Notes: generated by a model not told the origin, from the letters alone. Numbered from the stretch's first letter, positions 32,094 through 40,529 are shown. The stretch: DNA of 44,386 bases from an uncultured Oligoflexales bacterium (GCA_958296095.1 OY282439.1:1-44386); one strand, 5' to 3'. A program made the numbers and translations.

Positions 32094-33896
32094 TTGGACG
32101 TAAGATACTGTGATCCTGAAGCGGTAGTGCAAGCGGGTCTAGCTGAAATTAAAGGTCGGGTAACAGCTGACAATAGGGACGAGCGCCGCGTGCTGGTTAG
32201 CGGTGACGATGAGATAGAACCGCGGCCTGAGCCAGCGGTTAGCGACATTGTTTCGTGCGAGCGAGGTTGTCTGCATGGCTTGAGAATTTGGAGCAAGGTG
32301 GGGGAAGCGGGTGCAGAGCTAGCCGCGGACCTGTGTGCCTGCACCGAGGAACTGAGCGGGAACTTACGTGACCAGCTAGGTGCACGAGCTAACAGCCTTC
32401 GCATGTCTGAACTTCCGCCTCTCTTTGCTAATCGTAGCTACATGGGGCGCACGTTCGCCGAGGCAGCACCACCTATCCTGCAGTCATGGCTGAAGGAAGC
32501 TTGTGGGAGAGATAAGCTAGCACCGCAGCACAGTTGTATTTTTTTGTGTGGCAAGCTCGGCACTGGCAAGACGCACATGGCGAGCGACTGCATCAAGCAT
32601 TTTATCATGGCAACAGGCCTTTCTTCCCGCTATTTCACCGCCTCAGCTCTCGTGGAGATCAAAAAAGATTCCGTCATTTATGGCAGTCGGCATGCGCGGG
32701 AGGACAAGGATAGAGTTGACTATTTCAAACGAGCTATGCATTCTGCGGGGCTGATGGTTGTCGATGAGATACGGGAATCGTTGAGCAGGACTGAGGCGGG
32801 CTATCTTGAAGAGTTTATCGACATGCGCTACAACACGGGCTTGCCGACGATCTACATCAGTAACCACACATTTCAGGCGAGGACTTCCTACAAGAGAATC
32901 ACTCTGCAACGGGTGCTGGGGGAGAGGATTGCCGATCGTATGCGTGCGTCGCTGTGTCATGAGTTTACTGCTCCCAGCAAGCGAGGAGTAAGAATGCCCG
33001 ATAGCTACACGGCTGAGGAAGTCAACTCGTTCTGCTTGCCCAAATCGGTGTTAGTGCAAAAAAAGGACGAGAGGCAGATTCTCAACTGGATGACGAGGAA
33101 TCCTATTTTTGAGCCTATCCGCAGGAATCAGAGGGAGGTTGTCCGAGATGAACGTGGGCTTCCCGTTCTGCATGAAGGCGTTCCTGTTGATGTATCTAGA
33201 AAAAATCCGAAGATAGTCAAAAGTGTGTGGCAGAAGGGAGATCAGATAATTGTTACGGGGCCTGTTTTAGGTGCTGACGATGCGGAAACCTATCTTGTTT
33301 GTCTTGAGCTGTTAAAAAAACAGCATCAGGCAGGCAATTTGGGGTTGAGTGTACGAGTTACACCGCGGTTTCTTATGTGTGCACTGGACAGAAAATCAAA
33401 CAACTCTGCCAACAAAAATTCTTTGCATCGTAGTCTACGAAGGATTTCGTCGGCTACCATAGACTATGCAGATAATTTAGGTAGAGAGTGGGTAGGGCCA
33501 CTTTTCTACTTCAACTACCAGCCAAATACTGATGGTGGCTCATATCTAATACACTTCAATAAAAGTATGATAAATTTTTATAGTACTTCTGAGTATACTA
33601 AACTGCATAAGAAGTTGTTTGATGCGAAAATTGGAACGGATGGATTGCGTATGCAGATGTTTTTGCGTTCCCACAATAGCAAGCTCTTTGACATGATGAA
33701 TTTTGACAGGTGGATGAAATTTCTAGAGAAGCCCATCGAACCAATGAGCAATTCTTCAAATGGAAAAAAAATAAGGAGGCAACACAGAAATAAATTTTCT
33801 GAGATGATCAAAAAGCAAATTCAAGCTGGCCTACTAACGTCCAACTCTATAATCAATAAAGAGGGCAAGGTTGTTCTAGAGATTGTCCCTCTGTAA
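32094..33896 (+). CDS. Iteron-replicon initiator 2: DnaC-like ATPase plus TrfA-like DNA-binding region
   Basis: The predicted protein has 600 residues, the same length as initiator 1. Residues 1 to about 310 are identical or nearly so, including the CERGC/CAC cysteines, Walker A GKLGTGKT and Walker B. From EEVNSFCLPKSVL on, the proteins diverge. Structural anchors remain in the second half (YLVCLELLKKQHQ, RSLRRISSATIDYADNLGRE, GLRMQMFLRSH), so the fold is kept while its surface changed. The TTG start has the same overlapping 15-codon frame upstream. Iteron array 2 lies 71 bases downstream and has a different repeat. Both initiators look intact. Confidence 0.83.
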   Translation: MDVRYCDPEAVVQAGLAEIKGRVTADNRDERRVLVSGDDEIEPRPEPAVSDIVSCERGCLHGLRIWSKVGEAGAELAADLCACTEELSGNLRDQLGARANSLRMSELPPLFANRSYMGRTFAEAAPPILQSWLKEACGRDKLAPQHSCIFLCGKLGTGKTHMASDCIKHFIMATGLSSRYFTASALVEIKKDSVIYGSRHAREDKDRVDYFKRAMHSAGLMVVDEIRESLSRTEAGYLEEFIDMRYNTGLPTIYISNHTFQARTSYKRITLQRVLGERIADRMRASLCHEFTAPSKRGVRMPDSYTAEEVNSFCLPKSVLVQKKDERQILNWMTRNPIFEPIRRNQREVVRDERGLPVLHEGVPVDVSRKNPKIVKSVWQKGDQIIVTGPVLGADDAETYLVCLELLKKQHQAGNLGLSVRVTPRFLMCALDRKSNNSANKNSLHRSLRRISSATIDYADNLGREWVGPLFYFNYQPNTDGGSYLIHFNKSMINFYSTSEYTKLHKKLFDAKIGTDGLRMQMFLRSHNSKLFDMMNFDRWMKFLEKPIEPMSNSSNGKKIRRQHRNKFSEMIKKQIQAGLLTSNSIINKEGKVVLEIVPL

Positions 33897-33967
33897 CCAG
33901 ATCTCCTTTTTTAGCTTATCTTCTCATCCCAACTGGGTATTTGTGTAGTCGCTATCTATATCGGGGC

Positions 33968-34190
33968 GCAGAGTGCGCTGTTGGAGGGTGCAAAGTGCGC
34001 TGTTGGAGGGTGCAAAGTGCGCTGTTGGAGGGTGCAAAGTGCGCTGTTGGAGGGTGCAGAGTGCGCTGTTGGAGGGTGCAAAGTGCGCTGTTGGAGGGTG
34101 CAGAGTGCGCTGTTGGAGGGTGCAGAGTGCGCTGTTGGAGGGTGCAGAGTGCGCTGTTGGAGGGTGCAGAGTGCGCTGTTGGAGGGTGCA
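33968..34190 (+). repeat. Iteron array 2: ten 22-bp direct repeats
   Basis: Ten full 22-bp units start at 33968 and every 22 bases to 34166, then a partial unit. Each has GCA, then A or G, then AGTGCGCTGTT and GGAGGGT. Number and period equal array 1, but only TGCGCTGTT is shared; the other 13 positions differ. A DnaA box follows. Confidence 0.93.
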
Positions 34191-34320
34191 AAAATTCGGT
34201 GTCACCTGTGGATAATTTCTCTACAAAGCATGCGGAGCAAGGCACACAGGCCTGCTCGATTTTTGGGCAGTCAGCCCCCTAAACATATAAACATATATAA
34301 ACGTGTACAGACGTAGGTGG
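34191..34320. other. Origin core 2: DnaA box and AT-rich element
   Basis: TGTGGATAA (reverse DnaA box) lies at 34207-34215. An AT-rich ACATATAAACATATATAAACG stretch follows near 34283-34303. The sequence returns to near-identity with origin 1 from the DnaA box onwards. Confidence 0.78.
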
Positions 34321-34429
34321 GTAGACATGTCTAGACGCGGACTGCAGTCGGGCCTGTGCAAAATTTATGCGATAAAGCGGGCTGATCGCTAAGAGGACGC
34401 GCCCTAAAGGTCGCGGCTCTAATTCGGGG

Positions 34430-34727
34430 GCGTTGCCCCCGGCGAGGCGGCTTCTGCCGCCTCTGCCCCCACGAGCTTTATTAAAGCTCGACCAAAGTAA
34501 GCAGTCGCCTACGGCGGTCTCCTAGGTCGGGGGCTTTGCCCCCAGCACCCCCGACCGCCAGCAAAACTGAAGGAGCAGCTCCCCTCGCCTGTGTCGTAGC
34601 TGCGTTTGTCTCATAAGCTTGCGCTCTTGCCGTCAAGGGACGCTTGCGCTCTTCGCCCTTGACGGTCGCTTGCTTATGAGCACTGCACTGCGCCGACACG
34701 GGCTGGGGGAGCTTAAGCGATGCTCCC
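34430..34727. repeat. Highly structured non-coding region 2
   Basis: This is the counterpart of 26434-26738. The nested arms of the large inverted repeat (34571-34727) are kept. The small hairpin CGAGCTTT-ATT-AAAGCTCG here is longer than its counterpart in copy 1, so pairing is kept or improved despite base changes. Near-identity between copies ends at 34860. Confidence 0.68.
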
Positions 34728-34895
34728 AGATAAAATCCGCAACACTTCAGCATCAAGCGGCCTCGCAGACGATTTCGCGCGGAACGTAGGAGAGGCTTGT
34801 AGCCAAACACCATTCTGCCTATCATCGTCACCTGCTGCCAAGACAAGCGGGCCGTGATCCCCGTGGTGATGATCACCAGGTTTCTCAGGTAATAT

Positions 34896-34954
34896 TCATA
34901 AAATTTATGATTTATACGGAGAGAGACCTAACATAAAACTCATATAAATTATGA
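34896..34954. promoter_or_regulatory. Paired operators upstream of abiE
   Basis: Two inverted repeats of the form TCATA-N5-TATGA lie at 34896-34910 and 34940-34954, centres 44 bases apart. AbiEi-type antitoxins are known to bind two inverted repeats cooperatively and repress their operon, so these are likely autoregulatory sites. Confidence 0.7.
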
Positions 34955-34998
34955 ATTATTCTCTTGATACATCCTGCTCCTTCGTATATCTTGTAGGT

Positions 34999-35595
34999 AT
35001 GGCTGCGAGGGAAAAATACGCCAAGTTATTTGATATTGCCTGCCGACAGGGTGGGGTATTCAGTGCCAGCCAAGCTGTCTCGGCTGGTTTTGATGGCCGC
35101 AACCATCCCTACTATGTCAGAAACGGACACTGGACAAAGGAGCATCGGGGAATTTACCGGTTATGCCAATTTCCCCCTGATCCGGCGGCGCAATTCGCTA
35201 TCTGGTCGCTGTGGTCGTGTGCCAGGGATGGTGAACCGCAAGGTGTTTACTCACACGAAACAGCACTTGGTATACACGAGCTAACCGACTTGAATCCAGG
35301 CAAGTTGTTTATGACCGTGCCCCTCCGTTTCAGCAAGCGAGCGGAGATACCGAAGGTTCTCGTTCTCCAACGAGGTAAACTTACACCCAAGGATTGGCGA
35401 CAGATGGGAGGATACCGAGTTACAACACCGGTGCGAACCCTATATGACATCGTTAATTGTGCCCGTATCGCGGAAGAACATATCTTTCAAGCGGTCAGAG
35501 AGGGTCTGTCTAGGGGGGTATATCCACCGCGTGACTTAGCTAAATACGGTCTGCTCAGGGTGATCAAACGATACGGAGAACGTAACCGTGGCTAA
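34999..35595 (+). CDS. abiEi: AbiEi-family antitoxin/transcriptional regulator
   Basis: From ATG 34999 the protein has 198 residues. An upstream in-frame ATG at 34951 lies inside an operator and is disfavoured. The N-terminus is a winged-helix antitoxin domain (KYAKLFDIACRQGGVFSASQ, YYVRNGHWTKEHRGIYRL), and the C-terminal domain continues with YSHETALGIHELTDL and PVRTLYDIVN. This is the AbiEi pattern of type IV toxin-antitoxin systems. The gene overlaps the toxin gene by 8 bases. It should repress the operon through the paired inverted repeats and counter the AbiEii nucleotidyltransferase. Confidence 0.87.
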   Translation: MAAREKYAKLFDIACRQGGVFSASQAVSAGFDGRNHPYYVRNGHWTKEHRGIYRLCQFPPDPAAQFAIWSLWSCARDGEPQGVYSHETALGIHELTDLNPGKLFMTVPLRFSKRAEIPKVLVLQRGKLTPKDWRQMGGYRVTTPVRTLYDIVNCARIAEEHIFQAVREGLSRGVYPPRDLAKYGLLRVIKRYGERNRG

Positions 35596-36556
35596 GGGTA
35601 GAGAATATAATCACCCGGTTGATTTTCAACGTGCCTTGGAAGACCGCCTGGCAAATCTTGCCAGGCAGGAAGGTCTCAGTCTCCAGCGTCTCCGGCGGCA
35701 CGTTGTTTTTGAGCGGCTGTTATCCCGTTTTTTCACTTTGAAACCGCCCCCGTGCATTTTGAAAGGGGGTTATTCTATGGAGTTGCTCACCTGGAATTAT
35801 GGCGGAAAATTTGCCGCGCCTGCGTCGCCACTTAGTGATGGAAAAATTGATCTTGCCCTACGCCTAAAGAGTTTGAGCGATGCCAGAACTACCAGAGACA
35901 TTGACCTCGACCTTGTCAGCGAAAACCTTGGCCTTGGGTCAGCTGAAGAAGATGTCTCAAAGGTTATCAATAAGGTTTTGCTGGCGGCAATTTCGGTGAA
36001 TATGAACGATTTTTTTGTCTTCAAAGTTGCGAATAGCACTGCTGTGGCACATCCCCCAACTGGAGGGGTTAGTTTTCTGCTTGAAGCAATCCTTGCAGAC
36101 AAACTTTTCTCACACGTCAGAGTTGATATTGGCGCAGGTGGTGTCGAAATTCCCCCTAACGAGAAGCTAGCTTCACCTAGCTTGTTATGGTTTTCTCAGA
36201 TCGATTGCCCCGCCTTTCTAACTATGCGTCGGGAGCAACAGTTTGCCGAGAAGGTTCACGCCTATACGACACTGCGCGCTGGCAAAATGGGTTCTCGGGT
36301 CAAGGATCTGTTTGATATGGCACTAATACTCAAAACCCTAGAGGTAGACAGGGTGATATTAGCTCTCGCCCTCAGGTTGGTTTTCGACCACCAAAACACC
36401 CACGCGCTGCCTGTGACACTGCCGTTTCCTCCGCACCACTGGCGAGAAAAATTCGTTGCTTTAGCGGTCGACTGCCGGTTAGGGTTGAGTATGGGAGATG
36501 CTTTTAAACAGGTCAATGACTTCTACACTAACCTACCGTTAGCAACTCGGTATTGA
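35588..36556 (+). CDS. abiEii: AbiEii-family nucleotidyltransferase toxin
   Basis: The predicted protein has 322 residues, starting at GTG 35588 within the antitoxin 3' end. The nucleotidyltransferase signature is present: LKGGYSMEL (K59-L66), then RTTRDIDLDL (R103-L109) with the metal-binding aspartates, and later EKVHAYTTLR and RVKDLFDMALI. AbiEii toxins are DUF1814 enzymes that modify target RNA and cause growth arrest, which can block phage. The gene looks intact. Its last codons abut an Rpn relic. Confidence 0.9.
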   Translation: MAKGREYNHPVDFQRALEDRLANLARQEGLSLQRLRRHVVFERLLSRFFTLKPPPCILKGGYSMELLTWNYGGKFAAPASPLSDGKIDLALRLKSLSDARTTRDIDLDLVSENLGLGSAEEDVSKVINKVLLAAISVNMNDFFVFKVANSTAVAHPPTGGVSFLLEAILADKLFSHVRVDIGAGGVEIPPNEKLASPSLLWFSQIDCPAFLTMRREQQFAEKVHAYTTLRAGKMGSRVKDLFDMALILKTLEVDRVILALALRLVFDHQNTHALPVTLPFPPHHWREKFVALAVDCRLGLSMGDAFKQVNDFYTNLPLATRY

Positions 36557-36683
36557 ACAGGGTATCTAACGGGGGATTGAGCGGAGCCGCCACCCGCATG
36601 TTGGCACAGGGCATAGACAGATTCAGGATGCCCTACAGCTCACTGAGGAGGAGTTGGACGACAGTAAACGCCACCTTGAGAAC
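36554..36683 (+). pseudogene. Rpn-type nuclease 3'-end relic 3
   Basis: Starting at the abiEii stop, the sequence keeps EQG-like codons, AATRMLAQGID and, after the same frameshift as relic 2, QLTEEELDDSKRHLEN. The stop codon seen in relics 1 and 2 is lost here. Confidence 0.58.
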
Positions 36684-36689
36684 TGCTCT

Positions 36690-36845
36690 GCACATCGACG
36701 CCGCCCTTCCTCATCGTCGTTCAGGCTCGTCACGGGGTCGCCATAGTCGTCTTGGTTGAAACAATCGAGCTCAGACACTGCCTGCAAAGCATGGATGTGT
36801 GAGAGGGTGTTCTCGGCCTTCCCCGCACTGGTTACTTTTATTTTA
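36690..36845 (-). pseudogene. Coding-like relic of unknown gene
   Basis: The minus strand reads KIKVTSAGKAENTLSHIHAL, then QAVSELDCFNQDDYGDPVTS and LNDDEEGRRRCAE without a stop and with protein-like composition. It has no start codon and is cut by relic 3. Two NCGGATTA motifs lie next to it (36841-36868). I do not recognise it. Confidence 0.4.
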
Positions 36846-37024
36846 ACCGGATTATAAAATTTATCGGATTAAAGCTCCTAACTGCCTACGTCTCAAGAGT
36901 CTCTGAAAGATAGCAATATCAAAACTTCAGCTGCTATCCTATGGCAACTCGATTAGCTTTGATGCTACACTCTCTATGGTAGCAATGGTCGTCCCAATTC
37001 AACCACAACCACAGAAGGCACATC

Positions 37025-37942
37025 ATGTCAAAACGCGCTCTACACAATGCCCTGTTCATGGCGGCATTTACCCGCAACGTAAAATTAGCCACAGAACTGC
37101 TCAAGTTCTTGCTCGGCCAGGAGCGAGCTGCACAGTTTAACTTCCGCACACTTAAATTCGAGACGACGGTGTTTACTGATGCCGAGGGTAACGAACGCCG
37201 TGCAGATGCCATCGTCTCCGTCATGACCAAAGATGGAAGACGTGTGCTGTTCCTGATCGAGCACAAGAGCACGAAGAGCAAGCATATCTTCCAACAACTG
37301 CTTTCCTACCAAACCGTTCTTTACGCAGAGGCTGCCGACGAGGTTGTGCCGATCGTTGTTTCCACGGCGAAGAGCAAGTGGCACTTGCCGCGAGCTTTCC
37401 GGGCCGCACACAGCAATGTCTGTGGTGAGGTCAGCCTTAATTTTGGCTACTTGCTATTCGATTTTGCCAGGCAAACTGCCGAGACACTACAGACTGTGTT
37501 TCCCAGCTCGCATCCCTATCTCCTCGGCATGCGTAGCCTGCAACAGTTGAATAGAGAGGTGATCGGGGAATTTCTCGTCGGCAGTCTTGCTCTGCCTGCG
37601 GAAGAGAGGATAAGATTGACGGGGCAGGTGACCAACTGTCTTGTCGAATCCGATGGCGGTTTCGACATGGGTCTGCTAGAGGAAATCGAGGCTGGTTGTA
37701 TCAACAAAGTGGAGGATAGACTGATGCGCACCATCAAAATTGGTCAAGAGGGCTGGCTTGAGCAGGGCTTCAAGAAGGGCAAAGCCGAAGGCAAGGCTGA
37801 AGGCAAGGCCGAGGGCAAAGCCGAGGGGCTGGCCAAGGTAGCATTGCGCATGCTTGAGGAGGGCATGAGCATTGAGGTCATTTGCCGCACAACAGGCCTC
37901 AAGCGCGGTGACCTGACCAAGCTCAAACGCAAACGTGCCTAG
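37025..37942 (+). CDS. Rpn-family PD-(D/E)XK nuclease (transposase-like)
   Basis: The predicted protein has 305 residues, with GAAGG before ATG 37025. The family N-terminus (HNALFMAAFTRNVKLATELL) is followed by the nuclease core: D61 in RADAIVSV, then E79 and K81 in FLIEHKS. The C-terminus carries a lysine/glutamate repeat (KGKAEGKAEGKAEGKAEGLA) and a helical end. Rpn proteins (formerly YhgA-like) promote recombination and have been linked to phage defence; the KAEG repeats are a common hypervariable part. Relics of a different Rpn gene occur three times on the plasmid. The gene is intact. Confidence 0.88.
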   Translation: MSKRALHNALFMAAFTRNVKLATELLKFLLGQERAAQFNFRTLKFETTVFTDAEGNERRADAIVSVMTKDGRRVLFLIEHKSTKSKHIFQQLLSYQTVLYAEAADEVVPIVVSTAKSKWHLPRAFRAAHSNVCGEVSLNFGYLLFDFARQTAETLQTVFPSSHPYLLGMRSLQQLNREVIGEFLVGSLALPAEERIRLTGQVTNCLVESDGGFDMGLLEEIEAGCINKVEDRLMRTIKIGQEGWLEQGFKKGKAEGKAEGKAEGKAEGLAKVALRMLEEGMSIEVICRTTGLKRGDLTKLKRKRA

Positions 37943-38151
37943 CAAGATGCCTTCCTAAATAAGGCATTACCATTACACCAGCTTCAGACATCAGTCTGAT
38001 TGGGCTGCGTTCGCGAAACAATAGACTAGGCAGTGTTAGACGAGCTGTTGGTGGAGGATTATCGTGGATAAATCGGTTTTTAAAAAGCGGAGACAGGAAG
38101 CCGATGCCGACACAACAATTTGTCACGACATCGACAGCCTGATTGAACCAG

Positions 38152-38283
38152 CTACTTCCCTTTACGGCGTTTGTTGGGGACTTTTATCGTCTCGCGAACA
38201 GTGGTCGCAGGCCGACGTTTTTCGGTTCCGTCCTTGACAAAACGCCCCGTTCGGGCACTTCTGGTTCTTTTTATGGTAGCCAT
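38152..38283 (-). CDS. Small basic protein with TGRFV--GTE motif
   Basis: ATG 38283 is preceded by GGAGAA at 7 bases. The 43-residue product reads MATIKRTRSARTGRFVKDGT, then EKRRPATTVRETIKVPNKRR and KGK. It resembles short basic proteins with a TGRFV-x-x-GTE---P-TTV-E motif found in plasmids and prophages; their role is not clear to me. An opposing 57-codon frame on the + strand is less convincing. The gap on either side (37943-38151, 38284-38839) shows no other gene, apart from the relic motifs near 38503. Confidence 0.6.
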   Translation of the reverse strand: MATIKRTRSARTGRFVKDGTEKRRPATTVRETIKVPNKRRKGK

Positions 38284-38839
38284 TGTGGCTTCTCCATAGA
38301 AATTAATCTATGTAACCTTCTTACCATCTTTTCTTGCGATATTCAAGGAAGAATTTTGAATTAAATCAATAATATCAATCTTATCAAACGGATTTTAGCA
38401 ACCCCGACACTTGTATTACTCTCCAACTCGCACAGTCAACTACCACCAGCGCAAGGCTGGCGGCTTGTAGCTGTCACCGACGCTACCATTGGCTGGTTGA
38501 TGCACTAACCAGATTGCCCGAACCAAGATGACACCGGGGTTAGGCATTAACCTCTTCTCTTGACTCTGGCAAGGACAACTATCTAATATCAGACAACTTT
38601 TCAAAACTATTTTTCTAATGCTATACCCTTCAGACAGGCAAAAAAGGCGCTCTACGTCAATTCTACGACCTCGGCTCTGTGTGCCTTGCTAGGCAAGGGT
38701 TACAGCCGCCCTAAATTTGTGCTGGACATGTACACAGCTGTGTTGCTAGAGTTCCCTTTGGCCAAGTGGTCAAGTTGTGAGGGGTAGGGCTTGGCAGTGC
38801 CAAGTTGATCACTTTAAACACGTTGTCACGGAGGTCATC

Positions 38840-39385
38840 ATGTCGTCTCACGCTCTCAAAGCTAAACCACTGCTGGTTACGAAGGAAAGTGCTCCCCGCA
38901 CGCATCACATCTTCCTGCAATATCCCACCGAGGTGACCGAATGCTGGGCAAATCTCAGCGCGGGCAAAGAGCTTGAGGCGGGGGTAGTCTCGACTATCGG
39001 CGCATCTCTCGCTAGCAGCCTGTTCAAGCTCATCAGGCGAGCCTTTGTAGACGATGGGGTTGTGGCAGAGGACGAGACCACCCCTTCAGGATTAAAACCG
39101 TTGCGGGGAGAACTGTGTTCCCGCGAACTGTCAAAACCTGAGAAACTCAAGGTCACCGCCCTCAAAGCCAAGCACATCTCAGAACTCGCTCAGCACCCAA
39201 GTAGCATTGGCACGATAAAGGGTGGACATATAACTACCGACAAAATCCCCTTAAGCGTTGCCCAAGAAGCCCTCGATCTGGTGCGCACCGCCACCGAGAT
39301 GATGCTGGCAGCTAAAGAATCTGACCACAACAGTGATAGTTGCTACGTGCGCATGTCAGTTCTATTTCAATTAGACAAGTGTTAA
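38840..39385 (+). CDS. Hypothetical protein, 181 residues
   Basis: ATG 38840 follows GGAGG by 5 bases; an earlier in-frame start at 38777 lacks this. The product is soluble, starting MSSHALKAKPLLVTKESAPR. It has helical segments (ASLASSLFKLIRRAFVDDGV, SVAQEALDLVRTATEMMLAA) and one internal threonine/lysine-rich stretch. I do not recognise a family. It lies alone between gene-free stretches, so it is probably transcribed by itself. Confidence 0.6.
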   Translation: MSSHALKAKPLLVTKESAPRTHHIFLQYPTEVTECWANLSAGKELEAGVVSTIGASLASSLFKLIRRAFVDDGVVAEDETTPSGLKPLRGELCSRELSKPEKLKVTALKAKHISELAQHPSSIGTIKGGHITTDKIPLSVAQEALDLVRTATEMMLAAKESDHNSDSCYVRMSVLFQLDKC

Positions 39386-39444
39386 CACGAGACAGCTAGT
39401 TTTGGTGTTATTGATATTTTTTTGAAAATTTTGCCAATTTTTGT

Positions 39445-39510
39445 TTGACAGGGGGTGCCTCTTGATAATACTGTGTTCTTGAAATGCACATGAGGACTAT
39501 TATTTTAGTC
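39445..39510 (+). promoter_or_regulatory. Promoter and GACTA-N6-TAGTC operator upstream of the 39572 lipoprotein
   Basis: TTGACA (39445-39450) and TAATAC (39466-39471), 15 bases apart, suggest a promoter. Downstream, GACTA-N6-TAGTC (39495-39510) forms an inverted repeat. The same pattern occurs at 41779-41794 before the conjugation operon, hinting at shared control. Confidence 0.5.
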
Positions 39511-39571
39511 TTTATGTCCAGCTGGCAACGGTTGTCAGCACAGATTAACTTCTAGTTCAAGGAGGAGAGCG

Positions 39572-40396
39572 ATGAGCCTCGGCACCAGAACCAACGCAAC
39601 TTTGTGCTACGCACTGCTGTTAGCGGCAGCAGTTGTCGCTTGCAATGCGGAGCCCGACGAAACTAAGCCACCCTGCCTGGAAAACCCGCCCATCAACAAC
39701 GCACCACCACCCACCCACTTCTACACCCACATCACCGATGCCAGTGGCAGAAGCATTCTACACAGCAAACTGCCTTCAACACTCATCGACAACAAACTTG
39801 TCGATATCTGTAAACAGGGACAAGTTCCGTTCCTCGACCACTGCTACGATGCTGTCCATCTCAATGACAGGGTCGCGGGTTTCAGGTTGGAATCGCCGAC
39901 TAGAACCTTTGTCGTAGCAGAAACAGCCAACACTGCCTTGCTCTCTGCATTGGAGCAAATAGGTAGCTTCTACCAAGCAGAGTTTGCCATTACCCGCTAC
40001 GCACATCGCCTTACCTTCAAATGCCAGGCCGCAACTGATGTCTGTATGCCGCCGTCGCTGCTCAAATACGGATTATCGGTCATGCGAGTCCACGGCAACA
40101 ACTACATCGATAATCTCAAGCTCGATACTTCTTTCGCCTGGGGCGATGCCTATCAACATAAGTGGCCTGTCAGAGGCACGCTTACTATTAACGGCAAAGT
40201 CCATCTCCTGCCACTGACACGGGCACGGGTTAAGCGTGCTTATGGTGACAGGATGATGGGCAATAGTGTTAGGCATGGACACGTGACGACTAGATATATC
40301 TTTGCCGCCACCTACCCCGAAAGTGAGCAGGTGCTGACAGGTGTCAACTACAGGGTGAACAACTATGCACGGGCAGCCGCCCTGCGTTCTCAATAA
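39572..40396 (+). CDS. Secreted lipoprotein of unknown function
   Basis: The predicted protein has 274 residues; AGGAGGAG lies 6 bases before ATG 39572. The signal TLCYALLLAAAVVAC ends in a lipobox (VVAC). The mature start is proline-rich (PPINNAPPPTHFYTH). The body has spaced cysteines (DICKQGQ, DHCYDA, KCQAATDVC) that could pair in the periplasm. The central part (TFVVAETANTALLSALEQIG) looks alpha/beta. I do not recognise the family. An operator shared with the transfer operon suggests an entry-exclusion or mating role, which is only a guess. Confidence 0.7.
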   Translation: MSLGTRTNATLCYALLLAAAVVACNAEPDETKPPCLENPPINNAPPPTHFYTHITDASGRSILHSKLPSTLIDNKLVDICKQGQVPFLDHCYDAVHLNDRVAGFRLESPTRTFVVAETANTALLSALEQIGSFYQAEFAITRYAHRLTFKCQAATDVCMPPSLLKYGLSVMRVHGNNYIDNLKLDTSFAWGDAYQHKWPVRGTLTINGKVHLLPLTRARVKRAYGDRMMGNSVRHGHVTTRYIFAATYPESEQVLTGVNYRVNNYARAAALRSQ

Positions 40397-40414
40397 CTCG
40401 GTCGTGCAGTAGAG

Positions 40415-40435
40415 GCGGGGGTGCAAGGCCCCCGC
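40415..40435 (+). terminator. Hairpin after the lipoprotein gene
   Basis: GCGGGGG-TGCAAGG-CCCCCGC, a 7-bp GC stem, lies 18 bases after the stop. No T run follows, so it may be a pause or Rho-assisted site rather than a classical terminator. Confidence 0.4.
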
Positions 40436-40501
40436 GCTTACATCGAATTTCTGCTAGTGCCTTAGCCTCTTAATTGATAGCCGTTCCCACCTTGAGCTTG
40501 C

Positions 40502-40529
40502 GCGACCGTAACATAAATGTTACGATCGC
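40502..40529. promoter_or_regulatory. Palindromic operator overlapping the toxin start codon
   Basis: CGTAACAT-AA-ATGTTACG (40507-40524) has perfect 8-bp arms, extended imperfectly on both sides (GCGAC/ATCGC). The right arm contains the toxin ATG (40517). Binding by the downstream helix-turn-helix antitoxin would block expression. Confidence 0.65.

Noticed and set aside
24137..33896. Assembly artefact producing the two replicon copies
   Set aside because: The copies differ in par content, in the initiator C-terminus and in the iteron sequence, and single-base differences occur in the shared part, so they are real; long reads would still be worth checking.
38064..38237. 57-codon + strand frame with a GGAGG site
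   Set aside because: It overlaps the minus-strand small gene at 38152-38283, whose sequence matches a recognisable motif; the + frame does not.
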